43,086 bases of DNA from Flavobacteriales bacterium (GCA_011524915.1 WTJH01000188.1:1-43086); one strand, 5' to 3'. Numbered from the stretch's first letter, positions 1 through 9,368 are shown. Notes: generated by a model from the letters alone, not told the origin. Numbers and translations are program-made.

Positions 1-74
1 TCTGAGAGCAGATTCAATAATAATGATAAAAAATTAACCTAATATTTACGTTTAATTAAAATTGTCGAAAATAC

Positions 75-94
75 TTTCGAAATCGTTTTCGAAA
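75..94 (+). promoter_or_regulatory. Candidate LacI-family operator upstream of the LacI-type gene
   Basis: The 20-base stretch TTTCGAAATCGTTTTCGAAA matches its own reverse complement at 18 of 20 positions and is centred on a CG step. A CG-centred palindrome with CGAAA/TTTCG half-sites is the usual form of LacI/GalR-family operators. It lies 30 bases upstream of the ATG at 125, so autoregulation of the downstream repressor is the simplest reading. A further TCGAAA occurs just upstream at 65-70. I saw no second copy elsewhere in the window. Confidence 0.5.
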
Positions 95-124
95 TACTAC
101 CTTGGCAAACAAACCCACCACAAA

Positions 125-1147
125 ATGTCGAAATTAAAACTAACCGATATTGCGACTGCTCTTGAGATCTCCCCGGCAACGGTATCCAAGGCTTTAAAAG
201 GGTATTCGGACGTGAATGCAGATACCCGTAAGCGTATTTTAGATTATACGCAACAAGTGGGCTTCAAACCCCAATATAAAGCCAGCAGTTTACGGACCGG
301 AAAATCAGGAACCATAGGAGTCATTCTTCCCTCTCTGCAAAATCTCTATTTCTTAGAAGTTTTAGAAGCATTGGTCGAAGCCGCCAATAAAGTGGATTTA
401 TTGATCATCCCGCTTTCAAGCCATGAAAGCATAGAACAGGAACAACAACATATACACACCTTGAGTCATTATGGAGTTGATGCCATTTTTCTCAGCCTTA
501 CCCAAGAAACGGCGGATATAAGCCATTTAGAACAAATACAGAACTCTCAGGTCCCGGTTTTCCTCTTCGATAAAATTTCAAAACAACTGAATCGGCCTAA
601 ATTTTTTGTGGACGACAGAAAAGCAGCTTATGAAGCGACACGACATTTAATTGACCAAGGCTGCCGTCGAATTGCACATTTTCGTGTTTCCCTGTTGGCG
701 CAAACCTCTATTGATCGGTTTTTGGGCTATCGGGAAGCCTTAGATGCTTCTGAGCTCCCCTATGATAAAAATCTGGTGTTTGTATCAAATCGGGGAACAC
801 AAACCGAAGGAACTGAATTTGTTCAGGAACTCCTAAATCAAAAAATGTCCTTTGACGGAATTTTTGCTATCAATGATGAATTGGCTATTGGAGCCATGAA
901 AGCTTTAAAAACAGCAGATATTTCTATTCCTAACGAGGTAGCCGTGGTCGGATTTAGCAATTCTATTTTATCCAAAACGGTAAGTCCCCAATTGACTACT
1001 GTAGATCAAGGACCAGTTCAAATAGCGGAATCCATGATAGATGCCTTTTTAAAATATCCTTCCTCTGCTGAAGGCGATCCCAAAATAGAAAATCTTACCA
1101 TTATACCCACAGCATTGGTCATTCGGGAAAGCTCCCGACGGAATTAA
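125..1147 (+). CDS. LacI/GalR-family transcriptional regulator
   Basis: This is a 340-residue DNA-binding repressor or activator of sugar-related genes. The N-terminus has the LacI helix-turn-helix and hinge: [20 protein letters not shown], then a conserved region ending near residue 60. A periplasmic-binding-protein-like ligand domain follows, beginning with [13 protein letters not shown] and containing the family pattern [18 protein letters not shown] and VAVVGFSN. I chose the ATG at 125 because it places the HTH at the very N-terminus; the frame is open upstream to a TTG at 62, which would add 21 unrelated residues. Its 3' end overlaps the convergent queG by four bases (shared TTAA). The regulated pathway cannot be told from this window because the neighbours are unrelated; its own target genes may lie to the left of base 1. 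Confidence 0.93.
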   Translation: MSKLKLTDIATALEISPATVSKALKGYSDVNADTRKRILDYTQQVGFKPQYKASSLRTGKSGTIGVILPSLQNLYFLEVLEALVEAANKVDLLIIPLSSHESIEQEQQHIHTLSHYGVDAIFLSLTQETADISHLEQIQNSQVPVFLFDKISKQLNRPKFFVDDRKAAYEATRHLIDQGCRRIAHFRVSLLAQTSIDRFLGYREALDASELPYDKNLVFVSNRGTQTEGTEFVQELLNQKMSFDGIFAINDELAIGAMKALKTADISIPNEVAVVGFSNSILSKTVSPQLTTVDQGPVQIAESMIDAFLKYPSSAEGDPKIENLTIIPTALVIRESSRRN

Positions 1148-2073
1148 GTCTTTAAAAACTTAATATTTCTCTTTAACCCTGAATACTGAGTACGCTTCAC
1201 TGCACTCCTTTCAAACAGCTGATCGAAGACTTCTTCTGTAAGTTCTTTCCATTCTTGAGCTTTCATTCCCAAAAGATCGGAATGTGGATCAAAAGCGGGT
1301 TCTTGATGCGGCTTGGCAAATCGATTCCATGGGCAGACGGTTTGGCAAACATCGCAGCCAAACATCCAATTGTCCATTTTAAGTTGATACTCTTGGGGGA
1401 GTTCTTCTTTTAATTCAATCGTAAAATAAGAAATACACTTAGAGGCATCGATTTGATAGGGAGCTGTTAGAGCCTCTGTAGGACAGGCGTCCAAACATGC
1501 TGTACATTGTCCACAATGATCTGTTGTTGGAAGATCGGATTCCAATTCCAAGTCTATAATGAGTTCTGCTATAAAAAAGAAAGATCCCGTTTGTTTGGCT
1601 ATTAGATTGGTGTTTTTCCCGATCCAGCCCAGTCCACTTTTAGCGGCCCAAGCCTTGTCCATCACTGGAGCAGAATCCACAAAACATCGGCCTTGGACCT
1701 CTCCTATTTCTTCACGAATAAGATTTAAAAAAGTCTTGAGCTTTTTTTTCAGCACCTTATGATAGTCTTGCCCATAGGCATATTTTGAAATCTTGGGTGC
1801 TTGGGGATCGGACTGTTCTTCGGGAGAATAATAATTATACAATAAAGTGACCACGCTCTTTGCCCCCGGAACCAAAAGCGTCGGATCCAATCTCTTATCG
1901 AAATTGCGCTCCATATAGCCCATTTGTCCATGACGATTTTCACGAAGCCATTGCTCTAATCGTGGAGCTTCAGCTTCCAAAAACTCAGCTTTAGATATCC
2001 CACAAGAGATGAATCCCAGTTCTTGGGCCTTTTGTTTTATCCACAAAGAATAATCTGACGCTTGTTTAGGCAT
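1144..2073 (-). CDS. queG: Epoxyqueuosine reductase
   Basis: QueG performs the last step of queuosine formation, reducing epoxyqueuosine to queuosine at position 34 of tRNAs with GUN anticodons. It is a cytoplasmic, cobalamin-dependent iron-sulfur enzyme. The 309-residue protein has the family layout. The N-terminal substrate/cobalamin domain contains [20 protein letters not shown], whose Asp at about 134 is the expected catalytic acid. Two ferredoxin-like cluster motifs follow: [12 protein letters not shown] at 187-198 and Cys213 with [13 protein letters not shown] from 240. It is shorter than the version with C-terminal HEAT repeats. The start codon overlaps the end of the upstream P450 gene by eight bases, so the two are translationally coupled in a ruvB-P450-queG operon. 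Confidence 0.96.
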   Translation of the reverse strand: MPKQASDYSLWIKQKAQELGFISCGISKAEFLEAEAPRLEQWLRENRHGQMGYMERNFDKRLDPTLLVPGAKSVVTLLYNYYSPEEQSDPQAPKISKYAYGQDYHKVLKKKLKTFLNLIREEIGEVQGRCFVDSAPVMDKAWAAKSGLGWIGKNTNLIAKQTGSFFFIAELIIDLELESDLPTTDHCGQCTACLDACPTEALTAPYQIDASKCISYFTIELKEELPQEYQLKMDNWMFGCDVCQTVCPWNRFAKPHQEPAFDPHSDLLGMKAQEWKELTEEVFDQLFERSAVKRTQYSGLKRNIKFLKT

Positions 2074-3391
2074 GTGTCATATAAACTTTTACGGAGGTGG
2101 GTTGCAGGGTAATTAAGGCGGTTTCTTCCAATTGCTCTTGAGGGGTTTCCCAGCGAAATCTGAGAACCATTTGTCGTAGGATCTCCACCATTTCAAATAA
2201 AGCAAAATGATTTCCAATACACATACGAGGACCACTTCCAAAAGGAATATAAACCGGAGGAGGTGAACTTAAAAATCGCTCGGGCTTAAACAATTCAGGT
2301 TCCTCCCAAAATTCAGGATTGTGATGAAGTTCATAGATGGAGAGCCCTATTAGTGCATTTTTAGGGATATGCAGATCTCCTATGCTATCGTCTGTAAGAG
2401 CTTTCCGGTCCACAATCCACGCTGGAGGACACTTTCGAAGGGTTTCTTGAACCACCGCTTGCCCATACTTTATCTGACTCAATTGCTCGTAGGGCGAAAG
2501 GTCTGAAGCTTCTAAAGGTTGAATTTCTCGATGTAATTGATCCACAATTTCTGGGTTCTTGGCCAGATAATGTATCATAAAACTCAGAGCATTTGCAGTA
2601 GTTTCATGACCTGCAACAATAAGAATAATGAGTTCGTCTATGATTCGATGGCGCTCCATTGGAGACCCATCCTCGTAGCGAGACTGAAGCATGAGATCCA
2701 AAAGGTCGTTGTGAGGGCTATCCGATGCTATCCGAGCTTCGATAAAACCATTCATTAACTCACGAATACGAGCCACTAAGGCTAATGCTTGCTTTTTTTG
2801 TCCGCTTAGTTTTCGAACAAGATTCCATTGAGGCTGCCGCACCTCCTTGACAAAAAACAACTGGATTTCATCAATAATGATCCGAATTTCCGACAATACC
2901 TTAGCCTCGATTTGGATATCAAACAAGGCATTGGTCACCACCTCAAAAGCCAACTCATTCATATAGGGTTTTATATCGATTGTTGTATCGAGAGGGATTT
3001 CGTCTAGCTTTTTTTGAACCGTCTTTGGGATGGTAGTGTTATAGAGGTGTTCTATCCTTTTTTTATAAAAACCGGGCTGTAATAAACGTCTGTCTTTTTT
3101 CCACTCTTGACCATTAAGAGTCAGCAATCCATAACCGATATATTCTCCTAACCCATAGGTGGTAACATCGGATTTATGATAGTTCCGATGATTTTTACGC
3201 AATACATGCATAATCACTTCTGGATCTCGAGTAAGCATTACTCGTGCTCCATTGATAAACTTAATCCCTAAAGTATTCCCATAGGTTTGGAACCATTGCC
3301 GATGAAATGGGATGGGGTTATGGGCTAAAGCACGACTGTTTTGTAGTACTTTCCACCAAGGTAAATTGATCTGAAAGCTGGACTTTTTCAT
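2066..3391 (-). CDS. Cytochrome P450
   Basis: This is a haem-thiolate monooxygenase of 441 residues with all core motifs. The I-helix oxygen-binding [10 protein letters not shown] is present. The K-helix ExxR is ETLRKCP, the PERF motif is PERFLSSPP, and the haem loop [12 protein letters not shown] has its Cys ligand at residue 391. There is no N-terminal membrane anchor or signal peptide, so it should be a soluble cytoplasmic enzyme. No ferredoxin or ferredoxin reductase gene adjoins it, so its redox partners must be encoded elsewhere. The gene starts four bases after ruvB and overlaps queG, which indicates co-transcription. The substrate is unknown. General resemblance is to the CYP4/CYP102-like fatty-acid hydroxylase type, but that is only an impression from the sequence. 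Confidence 0.95.
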   Translation of the reverse strand: MKKSSFQINLPWWKVLQNSRALAHNPIPFHRQWFQTYGNTLGIKFINGARVMLTRDPEVIMHVLRKNHRNYHKSDVTTYGLGEYIGYGLLTLNGQEWKKDRRLLQPGFYKKRIEHLYNTTIPKTVQKKLDEIPLDTTIDIKPYMNELAFEVVTNALFDIQIEAKVLSEIRIIIDEIQLFFVKEVRQPQWNLVRKLSGQKKQALALVARIRELMNGFIEARIASDSPHNDLLDLMLQSRYEDGSPMERHRIIDELIILIVAGHETTANALSFMIHYLAKNPEIVDQLHREIQPLEASDLSPYEQLSQIKYGQAVVQETLRKCPPAWIVDRKALTDDSIGDLHIPKNALIGLSIYELHHNPEFWEEPELFKPERFLSSPPPVYIPFGSGPRMCIGNHFALFEMVEILRQMVLRFRWETPQEQLEETALITLQPTSVKVYMTHA

Positions 3392-3395
3392 GGAG

Positions 3396-4415
3396 TTAAA
3401 ATAATCCTCCTTGATTTCCTTTTATTCTCCCTAAATGCCGATAGGCGAGCTCCGTTACCTCGCGACCTCTGGGGGTGCGAACAATAAATCCTTGCTGGAT
3501 TAAGAATGGTTCATAGACTTCTTCAATAGTCTCCCCATTTTCAGCAACAGCCGTGGCTAAAGTGGTTATCCCTACAGGGCCACCTTTAAATTTATCGATA
3601 AGGGTCGTAAGTATTTTGTTGTCCATATCATCTAGCCCATGTGCATCCACGTTTAGTGCCTTAAGGGCATACTGAGTGATTTTTAGGTCGATACTTCCAT
3701 CCCCTTTTATTTGGGCAAAGTCTCGAACTCTACGCAAAAGACCATTGGCAATTCGGGGTGTTCCTCGACTGCGTCCTGCAATTTCTATGGCCGCTTCCAA
3801 ATCTATAGGGACGTTTAAAATGGCAGCACTGCGTTCGATAATCGTTCCTAACAATTCAGTGGAATAGTATTCCAATCGGTTGCTGATCCCAAATCTGGCT
3901 CGCATGGGCGCTGTTAAGAGTCCTGAACGTGTGGTGGCTCCCACTAATGTAAAGGGATTGAGATGAATCTGAACGGTTCGGGCATTAGGTCCCGTTTCGA
4001 TCATAATATCTATTTTATAATCCTCCATGGCAGAGTATAGATATTCCTCCACTACAGGACTTAACCGATGAATTTCGTCAATAAATAGAATATCTCGAGG
4101 CTGAAGATTGGTGAGTAAACCAGCCAAATCACCAGGCTTGTCTAATACAGGTCCTGAAGTCAGTTTAATCCCGGCATTAAGCTCATTGGCAAGAATGTGA
4201 GCCAAGGTTGTTTTTCCAAGTCCAGGGGGGCCGTGAAAAAGCGTATGATCTAAAGCTTCCTCCCGTTGATTTGCAGCAGCAACGAAAACTTTCATGTTTT
4301 CTAATATTGCTGCCTGACCTGCAAAGTCGTCAAAACTTAAGGGCCTCAGCGCTCGGTCTATATCCTGTTCTTCGTTGGAAAAGTGTTGCCCGTTAGGGTC
4401 TAAATTTTCATTCAT
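3396..4415 (-). CDS. ruvB: Holliday junction branch migration helicase RuvB
   Basis: RuvB is the AAA+ motor that, with RuvA, drives branch migration of Holliday junctions during recombinational repair. The 339-residue protein starts with the flavobacterial-type MNENLDP. Next come the N-terminal motif [14 protein letters not shown], Walker [13 protein letters not shown] (about residues 61-72) and Walker [13 protein letters not shown]. Sensor 1 is [20 protein letters not shown], including the arginine-finger region. The winged-helix C-terminus ends in [21 protein letters not shown]. Length and motifs are standard. It is the first gene of the ruvB-P450-queG operon. The predicted promoter sits almost against its start codon. 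Confidence 0.98.
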   Translation of the reverse strand: MNENLDPNGQHFSNEEQDIDRALRPLSFDDFAGQAAILENMKVFVAAANQREEALDHTLFHGPPGLGKTTLAHILANELNAGIKLTSGPVLDKPGDLAGLLTNLQPRDILFIDEIHRLSPVVEEYLYSAMEDYKIDIMIETGPNARTVQIHLNPFTLVGATTRSGLLTAPMRARFGISNRLEYYSTELLGTIIERSAAILNVPIDLEAAIEIAGRSRGTPRIANGLLRRVRDFAQIKGDGSIDLKITQYALKALNVDAHGLDDMDNKILTTLIDKFKGGPVGITTLATAVAENGETIEEVYEPFLIQQGFIVRTPRGREVTELAYRHLGRIKGNQGGLF

Positions 4416-4420
4416 CCTTT

Positions 4421-4452
4421 CAAAGATACACTTAAAGCAGCATTTTCTCCAA
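4421..4452 (-). promoter_or_regulatory. Predicted Bacteroidota-type promoter of the ruvB operon
   Basis: On the minus strand TATCTTTG (4428 to 4421) fits the Bacteroidota -7 element TAnnTTTG exactly. A TTG (4452 to 4450) lies 21 bases upstream as the -33 element. Transcription should start only a few bases before, or at, the ruvB ATG at 4415, which would give a leaderless or nearly leaderless mRNA. Confidence 0.5.
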
Positions 4453-4468
4453 GTTGAAATAAATCCAT

Positions 4469-4497
4469 AAAAAAAGCGACCCTTAGGGTCGCTTTTT
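4469..4497 (-). terminator. Intrinsic terminator of the act-cta operon (probably bidirectional)
   Basis: A perfect 7-bp GC-rich stem (GCGACCC at 4476-4482, GGGTCGC at 4486-4492) with a TTA loop is flanked by A5-7 on one side and T5 on the other. Read on the minus strand it lies 22 bases after the ctaD stop and is followed by seven U. The flanking T run on the other strand means it could also stop plus-strand read-through. Confidence 0.9.
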
Positions 4498-4518
4498 GAA
4501 TTATAGATATACGTCTAA

Positions 4519-6309
4519 TTAATGTTGTAATTCTTCTTCTCCTTCTTGAAGTGGAACGTTCTGAGGAACGAAATCCTCCGCTTGTCCCGGCTTAGAATAA
4601 TCATAGGCCCAACGATATACGTGAGGGATCTCTCCAGGCCAGTTTCCGTGCATGTGCTCCACGGGCGCGGTCCACTCTAAAGTATTGGATCTCCAAGGGT
4701 TTTGTTCTGCCTTACGACCATAGAACATACTGTGAATGAAATTGTACAAGAATACAATCTGAGCGGCACCAGCAATCAGGGCGAATACTGTAATTAATAC
4801 ATTGATATCTGCTAAATCGTCAAAGTATGGAAAAGCAGTATTGGTATAATAACGTCTTGGAAGACCAGCCATCCCGATAAAGTGCATGGGGAAGAATACT
4901 CCATAGGCAGCGATAGCTGTTACCCAGAAATGTACATAACCGAGGTTTTTGTTCATCATTCGACCAAACATCTTTGGGAACCAATGATAAACCCCTGCAA
5001 ACAAACCGTAAAGAGCAGAAATACCCATTACTAAGTGGAAGTGAGCCACTACAAAATAAGTATCGTGTACGTTGATGTCAAGAGTACTGTCTCCAAGGAT
5101 GATCCCTGTAAGACCCCCAGTGATGAATGTCGATACCAAACCAATGGAGAAAAGCATGGCAGGATTCAACTGTAAGTTTCCTTTCCAAAGGGTGGTGATA
5201 TAGTTAAAGGCTTTCACAGCCGAAGGAATCGCAATTAAAAGGGTTGTAAATGTAAATACAGAACCTAAAAATGGATTCATTCCAGAGATAAACATATGGT
5301 GTCCCCAAACGATCGTAGACAAAAAGGCAATAGCCAATATAGAAGCAACCATGGCTCGATATCCAAAAATGGGTTTACGTGCATTGGTAGCAATGATCTC
5401 AGAGGTGATTCCAAGTGCTGGTAATAATACGATATATACTTCTGGGTGTCCTAGGAACCAAAACAAGTGTTCGTAAAGTACTGGAGAACCTCCCTGATAG
5501 TGTAATACCTCTCCTTGGATAAAAATATCCGAAAGGAAGAAAGAAGTACCAAAACTACGGTCCATGATTAATAACAAAGCCGCAGAAAGTAAAACCGGGA
5601 AAGAAACAACCCCGATGATAGCCGTAACAAAGAATGCCCAAATCGTCAGTGGTAAACGCGTCATGGTCATCCCCTTAGTTCTAAGGTTCAGAACAGTCAC
5701 AATATAGTTTAGTGAACCCAATAAAGACGAGGCGATAAAGATGGCCATAGATACCAGCCATAAGGTCATTCCTAGTCCAGATCCTGGTTGTGCTTGTGGA
5801 ATGGCACTTAAAGGTGGATAGATGGTCCACCCTGCAGCTGCTGGTCCTGCCTCTACAAACAAAGACATAACCATGATGGCACTGGATAAAAAGAACAACC
5901 AAAAAGAGATCATGTTAAGAAGTCCAGAAGCCATATCACGAGCTCCAATCTGCAACGGAATTAAAAGGTTACTAAACGTACCACTCAATCCAGCAGTCAA
6001 TACAAAGAATACCATAATGGTACCATGAATCGTAACTAATGCTAAATATACATTAGGGTCCATAACTCCGTCAGGGGCCCATTTCCCTAAGAGTACTTCA
6101 AAAATACCGAAGGGTTGTTCTGGCCAAGCCAATTGCAAACGAAACAACAAAGACATTGCAATACCAATGATTCCCATAAACAATCCTGTAATCAGGTATT
6201 GTTTAGCGATCATCTTATGATCTTGACTAAAAATGTATTTGGTGATAAACGTTTCTTTGTGATGATGTCCGTGATCCTCCTCGTGTGCGTGCGCTGCTAC
6301 TGTTGACAT
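4519..6309 (-). CDS. ctaD: Cytochrome c oxidase subunit I (aa3-type)
   Basis: This is the catalytic haem-copper subunit that reduces oxygen to water and pumps protons in the inner membrane. It has 596 residues and about 12 membrane helices. The active-site motifs are all visible: LVTIHGTIMVFF (haem a ligand), WFLGHPEVYIVLLPALG (CuB His, the His-Tyr cross-link and the Glu of the proton channel), WGHHMFISGMNP (CuB His pair) and HDTYFVVAHFHLVMG (haem a3 and haem a ligands). The N-terminus is unusually histidine-rich (six His in residues 7-17). It is the last gene of the operon, 21 bases after ctaC, and is followed by a strong terminator. Subunits III and IV are not in the window. Confidence 0.98.
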   Translation of the reverse strand: MSTVAAHAHEEDHGHHHKETFITKYIFSQDHKMIAKQYLITGLFMGIIGIAMSLLFRLQLAWPEQPFGIFEVLLGKWAPDGVMDPNVYLALVTIHGTIMVFFVLTAGLSGTFSNLLIPLQIGARDMASGLLNMISFWLFFLSSAIMVMSLFVEAGPAAAGWTIYPPLSAIPQAQPGSGLGMTLWLVSMAIFIASSLLGSLNYIVTVLNLRTKGMTMTRLPLTIWAFFVTAIIGVVSFPVLLSAALLLIMDRSFGTSFFLSDIFIQGEVLHYQGGSPVLYEHLFWFLGHPEVYIVLLPALGITSEIIATNARKPIFGYRAMVASILAIAFLSTIVWGHHMFISGMNPFLGSVFTFTTLLIAIPSAVKAFNYITTLWKGNLQLNPAMLFSIGLVSTFITGGLTGIILGDSTLDINVHDTYFVVAHFHLVMGISALYGLFAGVYHWFPKMFGRMMNKNLGYVHFWVTAIAAYGVFFPMHFIGMAGLPRRYYTNTAFPYFDDLADINVLITVFALIAGAAQIVFLYNFIHSMFYGRKAEQNPWRSNTLEWTAPVEHMHGNWPGEIPHVYRWAYDYSKPGQAEDFVPQNVPLQEGEEELQH

Positions 6310-6330
6310 ATCTATAGTGTTATTAGTTTT

Positions 6331-7395
6331 TTATTGAATGACTTGAGCAAAGGTTTGTTGATTTTTCATCCACTTTTCATAGTCCTCCGGCGATTCCACA
6401 ACAATCTTCATTTGCATATTGTAGTGAGATGCTCCACAAATTTTATTGCAAAGTAATAAATAATCAAATATGTAAGGTTCTAAAGGTTCTTCGCCTTTGG
6501 CAATAAGTTCCTTACTATTCTCAGCTCTAATTTTGTTAATCTTTTTCACCTTGGCAACCATATCGGGCGTTTGTCTCATTTGCTCGGTGGTCATATTGGG
6601 TGTAAATGCAAATTCAGTAATCATCCCAGGAACACAGTTCATTTGCGCTCGGAAGTGAGGCATGTAAGCGGAATGAAGAACATCTTGAGAACGCATTTTA
6701 AAAATCACCTCGCGCCCAACAGGTAAGTGTAATTCTTGAACAACTACGTCGTCTAATCCATTCGGATCAGTGGCATCAATTCCAACCAAGTTTTTTCCGT
6801 CAAAATCCTGAAGAAAACGAACGTTTGCATCTCCTAAGACACCATCCGATCCGGCATAGCGTGCTTTCCAGTTGAACTGCTGAGCATAAAGCTCCACTAC
6901 AAGTGCATCTTCATTCTCCTCGATATTCATGATCGCAGTCCAAGTATATAATCCATAAAGAATTAGACCCGCAAGAGTAATCACAGGAATGATGGTCCAA
7001 ATAGCCTCAAGGGTATTGTTATCTGCATAAAAGAGGGCTTTTTTCCCTTTTTCTCCTCTGTACTTATAAGAAAAGTAGTGCAGTAATGCTTGGGTAATGG
7101 TTTGAACAATAAAAATGATGACAAATGAGATAACCATCAGACTGTCGTAATCAGAACCGTGTTCTGAAGCGGCAACAGGTAGCAGGACATCTCCATAGGC
7201 CCAAAACGAAAAAATGGTAATTCCATAGATAAAGAATAGAAAGGCCATCATGAGCTTTCCATTCCAATCGTTATCGTTGTCATCGGCAATTTGTGTAGGT
7301 ACTTTTTTGCCCTGAGAGAGTTCAAAAATCTTAGTGATCTGCCAAATGGAAACGGCAATCAATAAAAGAACAATAAAAAATAGTGCTGACGTCAT
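6331..7395 (-). CDS. ctaC: Cytochrome c oxidase subunit II (CuA subunit)
   Basis: This subunit accepts electrons from cytochrome c through the dinuclear CuA centre and passes them to subunit I. The 354-residue protein has four hydrophobic segments in its first 150 residues. The canonical pair encloses the region around 80-150. The cupredoxin domain shows HLPVGREVIFKMRSQDVLHSAYMPHF and the CuA loop CNKICGASHYNMQM. Between the PG turn and the CuA loop it carries a charged stretch of about 40 residues (TTEQMRQ to EEPLEPY), which is longer than in textbook subunit II. There is no fused cytochrome c domain, so this is an aa3-type rather than caa3-type subunit. That fits delivery of electrons by ActA/ActE from the same operon. 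Confidence 0.97.
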   Translation of the reverse strand: MTSALFFIVLLLIAVSIWQITKIFELSQGKKVPTQIADDNDNDWNGKLMMAFLFFIYGITIFSFWAYGDVLLPVAASEHGSDYDSLMVISFVIIFIVQTITQALLHYFSYKYRGEKGKKALFYADNNTLEAIWTIIPVITLAGLILYGLYTWTAIMNIEENEDALVVELYAQQFNWKARYAGSDGVLGDANVRFLQDFDGKNLVGIDATDPNGLDDVVVQELHLPVGREVIFKMRSQDVLHSAYMPHFRAQMNCVPGMITEFAFTPNMTTEQMRQTPDMVAKVKKINKIRAENSKELIAKGEEPLEPYIFDYLLLCNKICGASHYNMQMKIVVESPEDYEKWMKNQQTFAQVIQ

Positions 7396-7414
7396 TTACG
7401 CTTGTTTTGAAAAT

Positions 7415-8794
7415 TTAATACACAAATCGCTTACTTTCTTCAATATAAGGGTCACCGCTTGCTAAAAGAGGTGCTTTAGTCAATTCCTTAAAGACAACAA
7501 ATAAGAACAGCCCCAAGAAGAATAAAAATCCTCCGATTTCAGGAATACCAATAAACCATTGATCACCAACAGCTGAGGGCATTATCATATTAAAGATGTC
7601 TAAATAGTGGCCCAGAACAATAACGATTCCAGCCATTACGATAAAATAATTGGTACGCTTATAATCGCTATTCATCAAGATCAGCAATGGAAAAATAAAG
7701 TTCATCGCTAACATCCCAAAGAAAGGCAGGTTGTAGTCCTCAATACGTGTTATGAAGTAAGTAACTTCTTCCGGGATATTGGAATACCAGATCAACATGA
7801 ACTGAGAGAACCATAAATAAGTCCAAAAAACACTAATTCCGAACATGAATTTACCCAAGTCGTGAATATGATTATCGTTTACAAATTCTAAGTAGCCCTT
7901 AGATTTTAGGTAAATGGTAACTAAAGCAATGGTGGTAATACCTGTAACAAACATACTGGCGAAAACATACCAGCCAAAAAGTGTACTGAACCAGTGGGGA
8001 TCAATGGACATAACCCAGTCCCATGACATGATTGATTCTGTTACTATGTAGAATACTAGAAAGGCCGCAGAAATACGGAAATTCTTTTTGTGATTGCTAA
8101 AGTCTGTTGCCTGGTCTTGTGCCAAAGAAAACTTACGAGAAAAGTATCGATACAGTCCCCAACCACTGATAAAAAACAGGGCTCTTCCCAAGAAGAAAGG
8201 AACATTGAGGTAAGAAGTTTTTCCTTGAATCAAAGGATCATGAGCCACAACATCGGCGTCCATCCAAATAAAGAGGTGGTTGAAGTGTAAGCCAGAAAGT
8301 AGAAGAATAACAAAAACGATTAATGCTCCAGGCACAAGATATCCGGTTATACCTTCCATTACGCGAAATAGTACAATGGACCATCCCGCTTGAGCAGCTC
8401 TGTTGATGGCATAAAAAGCAAGAACACCTAAGGGTATCATCATAAAGAAAAAGGCGGCAACATACAAAGCAGCCCAAGGTCTGTTTTGTAGCTGATGCAA
8501 CAGATGTTCTCCGTGATCGTTATGCTCTTCACCATGCGCGGCTTCATCGGAGCTGTGTCCTTCTGCAGCATGAGCATCCTCATGCTTAGCCTCCTGATGG
8601 GAGTCGGCTGTAGTCGCATGTGAATCGTGAGCGGCCTCCTCTCCATGTCCTCCATGGTGAGCATCCGCAACCATCGCTTGGGCTTCGGCAACTGTTTTAG
8701 GTGCAGCCAAAAATCCATAGGCTAGTCCAAAAAAGCCTACAGCCATCAAAACGATGCTAAAAATCTTTAAACGGGCAGGAAAAGTGTAATTCAT
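7415..8794 (-). CDS. actF: Alternative complex III subunit ActF (NrfD/PsrC-like membrane protein)
   Basis: ActF is one of the two large polytopic subunits of the quinol:cytochrome c oxidoreductase that replaces the bc1 complex. The 459-residue protein has a first helix (residues 10-30) and then about nine further helices from residue 105 on, ending KAPLLASGDPYIEESKRFVY. Between them, residues 46-100 form a hydrophilic, histidine- and acid-rich insertion with 14 histidines. ActF is a paralogue of ActC but has generally lost the quinol site in characterised complexes. It lies between actE and ctaC with 16- and 19-base gaps, so it is co-transcribed with both the complex III genes and the oxidase. 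Confidence 0.94.
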   Translation of the reverse strand: MNYTFPARLKIFSIVLMAVGFFGLAYGFLAAPKTVAEAQAMVADAHHGGHGEEAAHDSHATTADSHQEAKHEDAHAAEGHSSDEAAHGEEHNDHGEHLLHQLQNRPWAALYVAAFFFMMIPLGVLAFYAINRAAQAGWSIVLFRVMEGITGYLVPGALIVFVILLLSGLHFNHLFIWMDADVVAHDPLIQGKTSYLNVPFFLGRALFFISGWGLYRYFSRKFSLAQDQATDFSNHKKNFRISAAFLVFYIVTESIMSWDWVMSIDPHWFSTLFGWYVFASMFVTGITTIALVTIYLKSKGYLEFVNDNHIHDLGKFMFGISVFWTYLWFSQFMLIWYSNIPEEVTYFITRIEDYNLPFFGMLAMNFIFPLLILMNSDYKRTNYFIVMAGIVIVLGHYLDIFNMIMPSAVGDQWFIGIPEIGGFLFFLGLFLFVVFKELTKAPLLASGDPYIEESKRFVY

Positions 8795-8810
8795 CTAAAC
8801 TTCCTTCAAT

Positions 8811-9362
8811 TTATTTGATCAATTTTTCGCGTAATTGCATTACGTGTTGTGCAATTTGCCAACGCTCTTTTGCATTGACTTGTCCGGCATGGGAACCCAT
8901 GGCATTCTTACCATACATAAGAACGTGATAAATACTCCCAGGAGTAATTTCACGATCGGCATAGCTGGGAACTCCTAAGAACTTTTCACGAGTCATAAGG
9001 ATTCCTTGTCCGTCGCCTTTTTTTCCGTGACAAACAGCACAGTAAATACCATATAATTCTTTACCAGTAGCAATATCTTCTTCCGAGTTGGCAAGAGGTG
9101 AAACGAGTTCAACCTTGGCGGCCTCATAGCCTTCATTGGTGTCTGGATAGTCATAGGGTTGCCATCCACGGGCAATGGTACCATTAACGGGAATTTGAGC
9201 CTCAATCCCATTGGCAAAAGCATCCGAATCTGCATAGGTTTCGTACCCCACAGGCTCATACATGTTAGGGAAATACTGATAATTGGGCTTTGAGGGATTA
9301 AAACATGAGGTTACAGTGATGCCTAGCAACAGTAACAATCCAAAATGTAGATGTTTTTTCAT
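8811..9362 (-). CDS. actE: Alternative complex III subunit ActE, monohaem cytochrome c lipoprotein
   Basis: ActE is a periplasmic lipid-anchored monohaem cytochrome c that takes part in electron exit from alternative complex III. The 183-residue precursor has a lipoprotein signal (MKKHLHFGLLLLLGITVTSC, lipidated Cys20). The class I cytochrome c motif CAVCH is at 108-112, followed by the conserved GKKGDGQG. A downstream Met in NAMGSHAGQV is the probable sixth ligand. It is located between actD (6-base gap) and actF. Confidence 0.95.
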   Translation of the reverse strand: MKKHLHFGLLLLLGITVTSCFNPSKPNYQYFPNMYEPVGYETYADSDAFANGIEAQIPVNGTIARGWQPYDYPDTNEGYEAAKVELVSPLANSEEDIATGKELYGIYCAVCHGKKGDGQGILMTREKFLGVPSYADREITPGSIYHVLMYGKNAMGSHAGQVNAKERWQIAQHVMQLREKLIK

Positions 9363-9368
9363 GTATTC

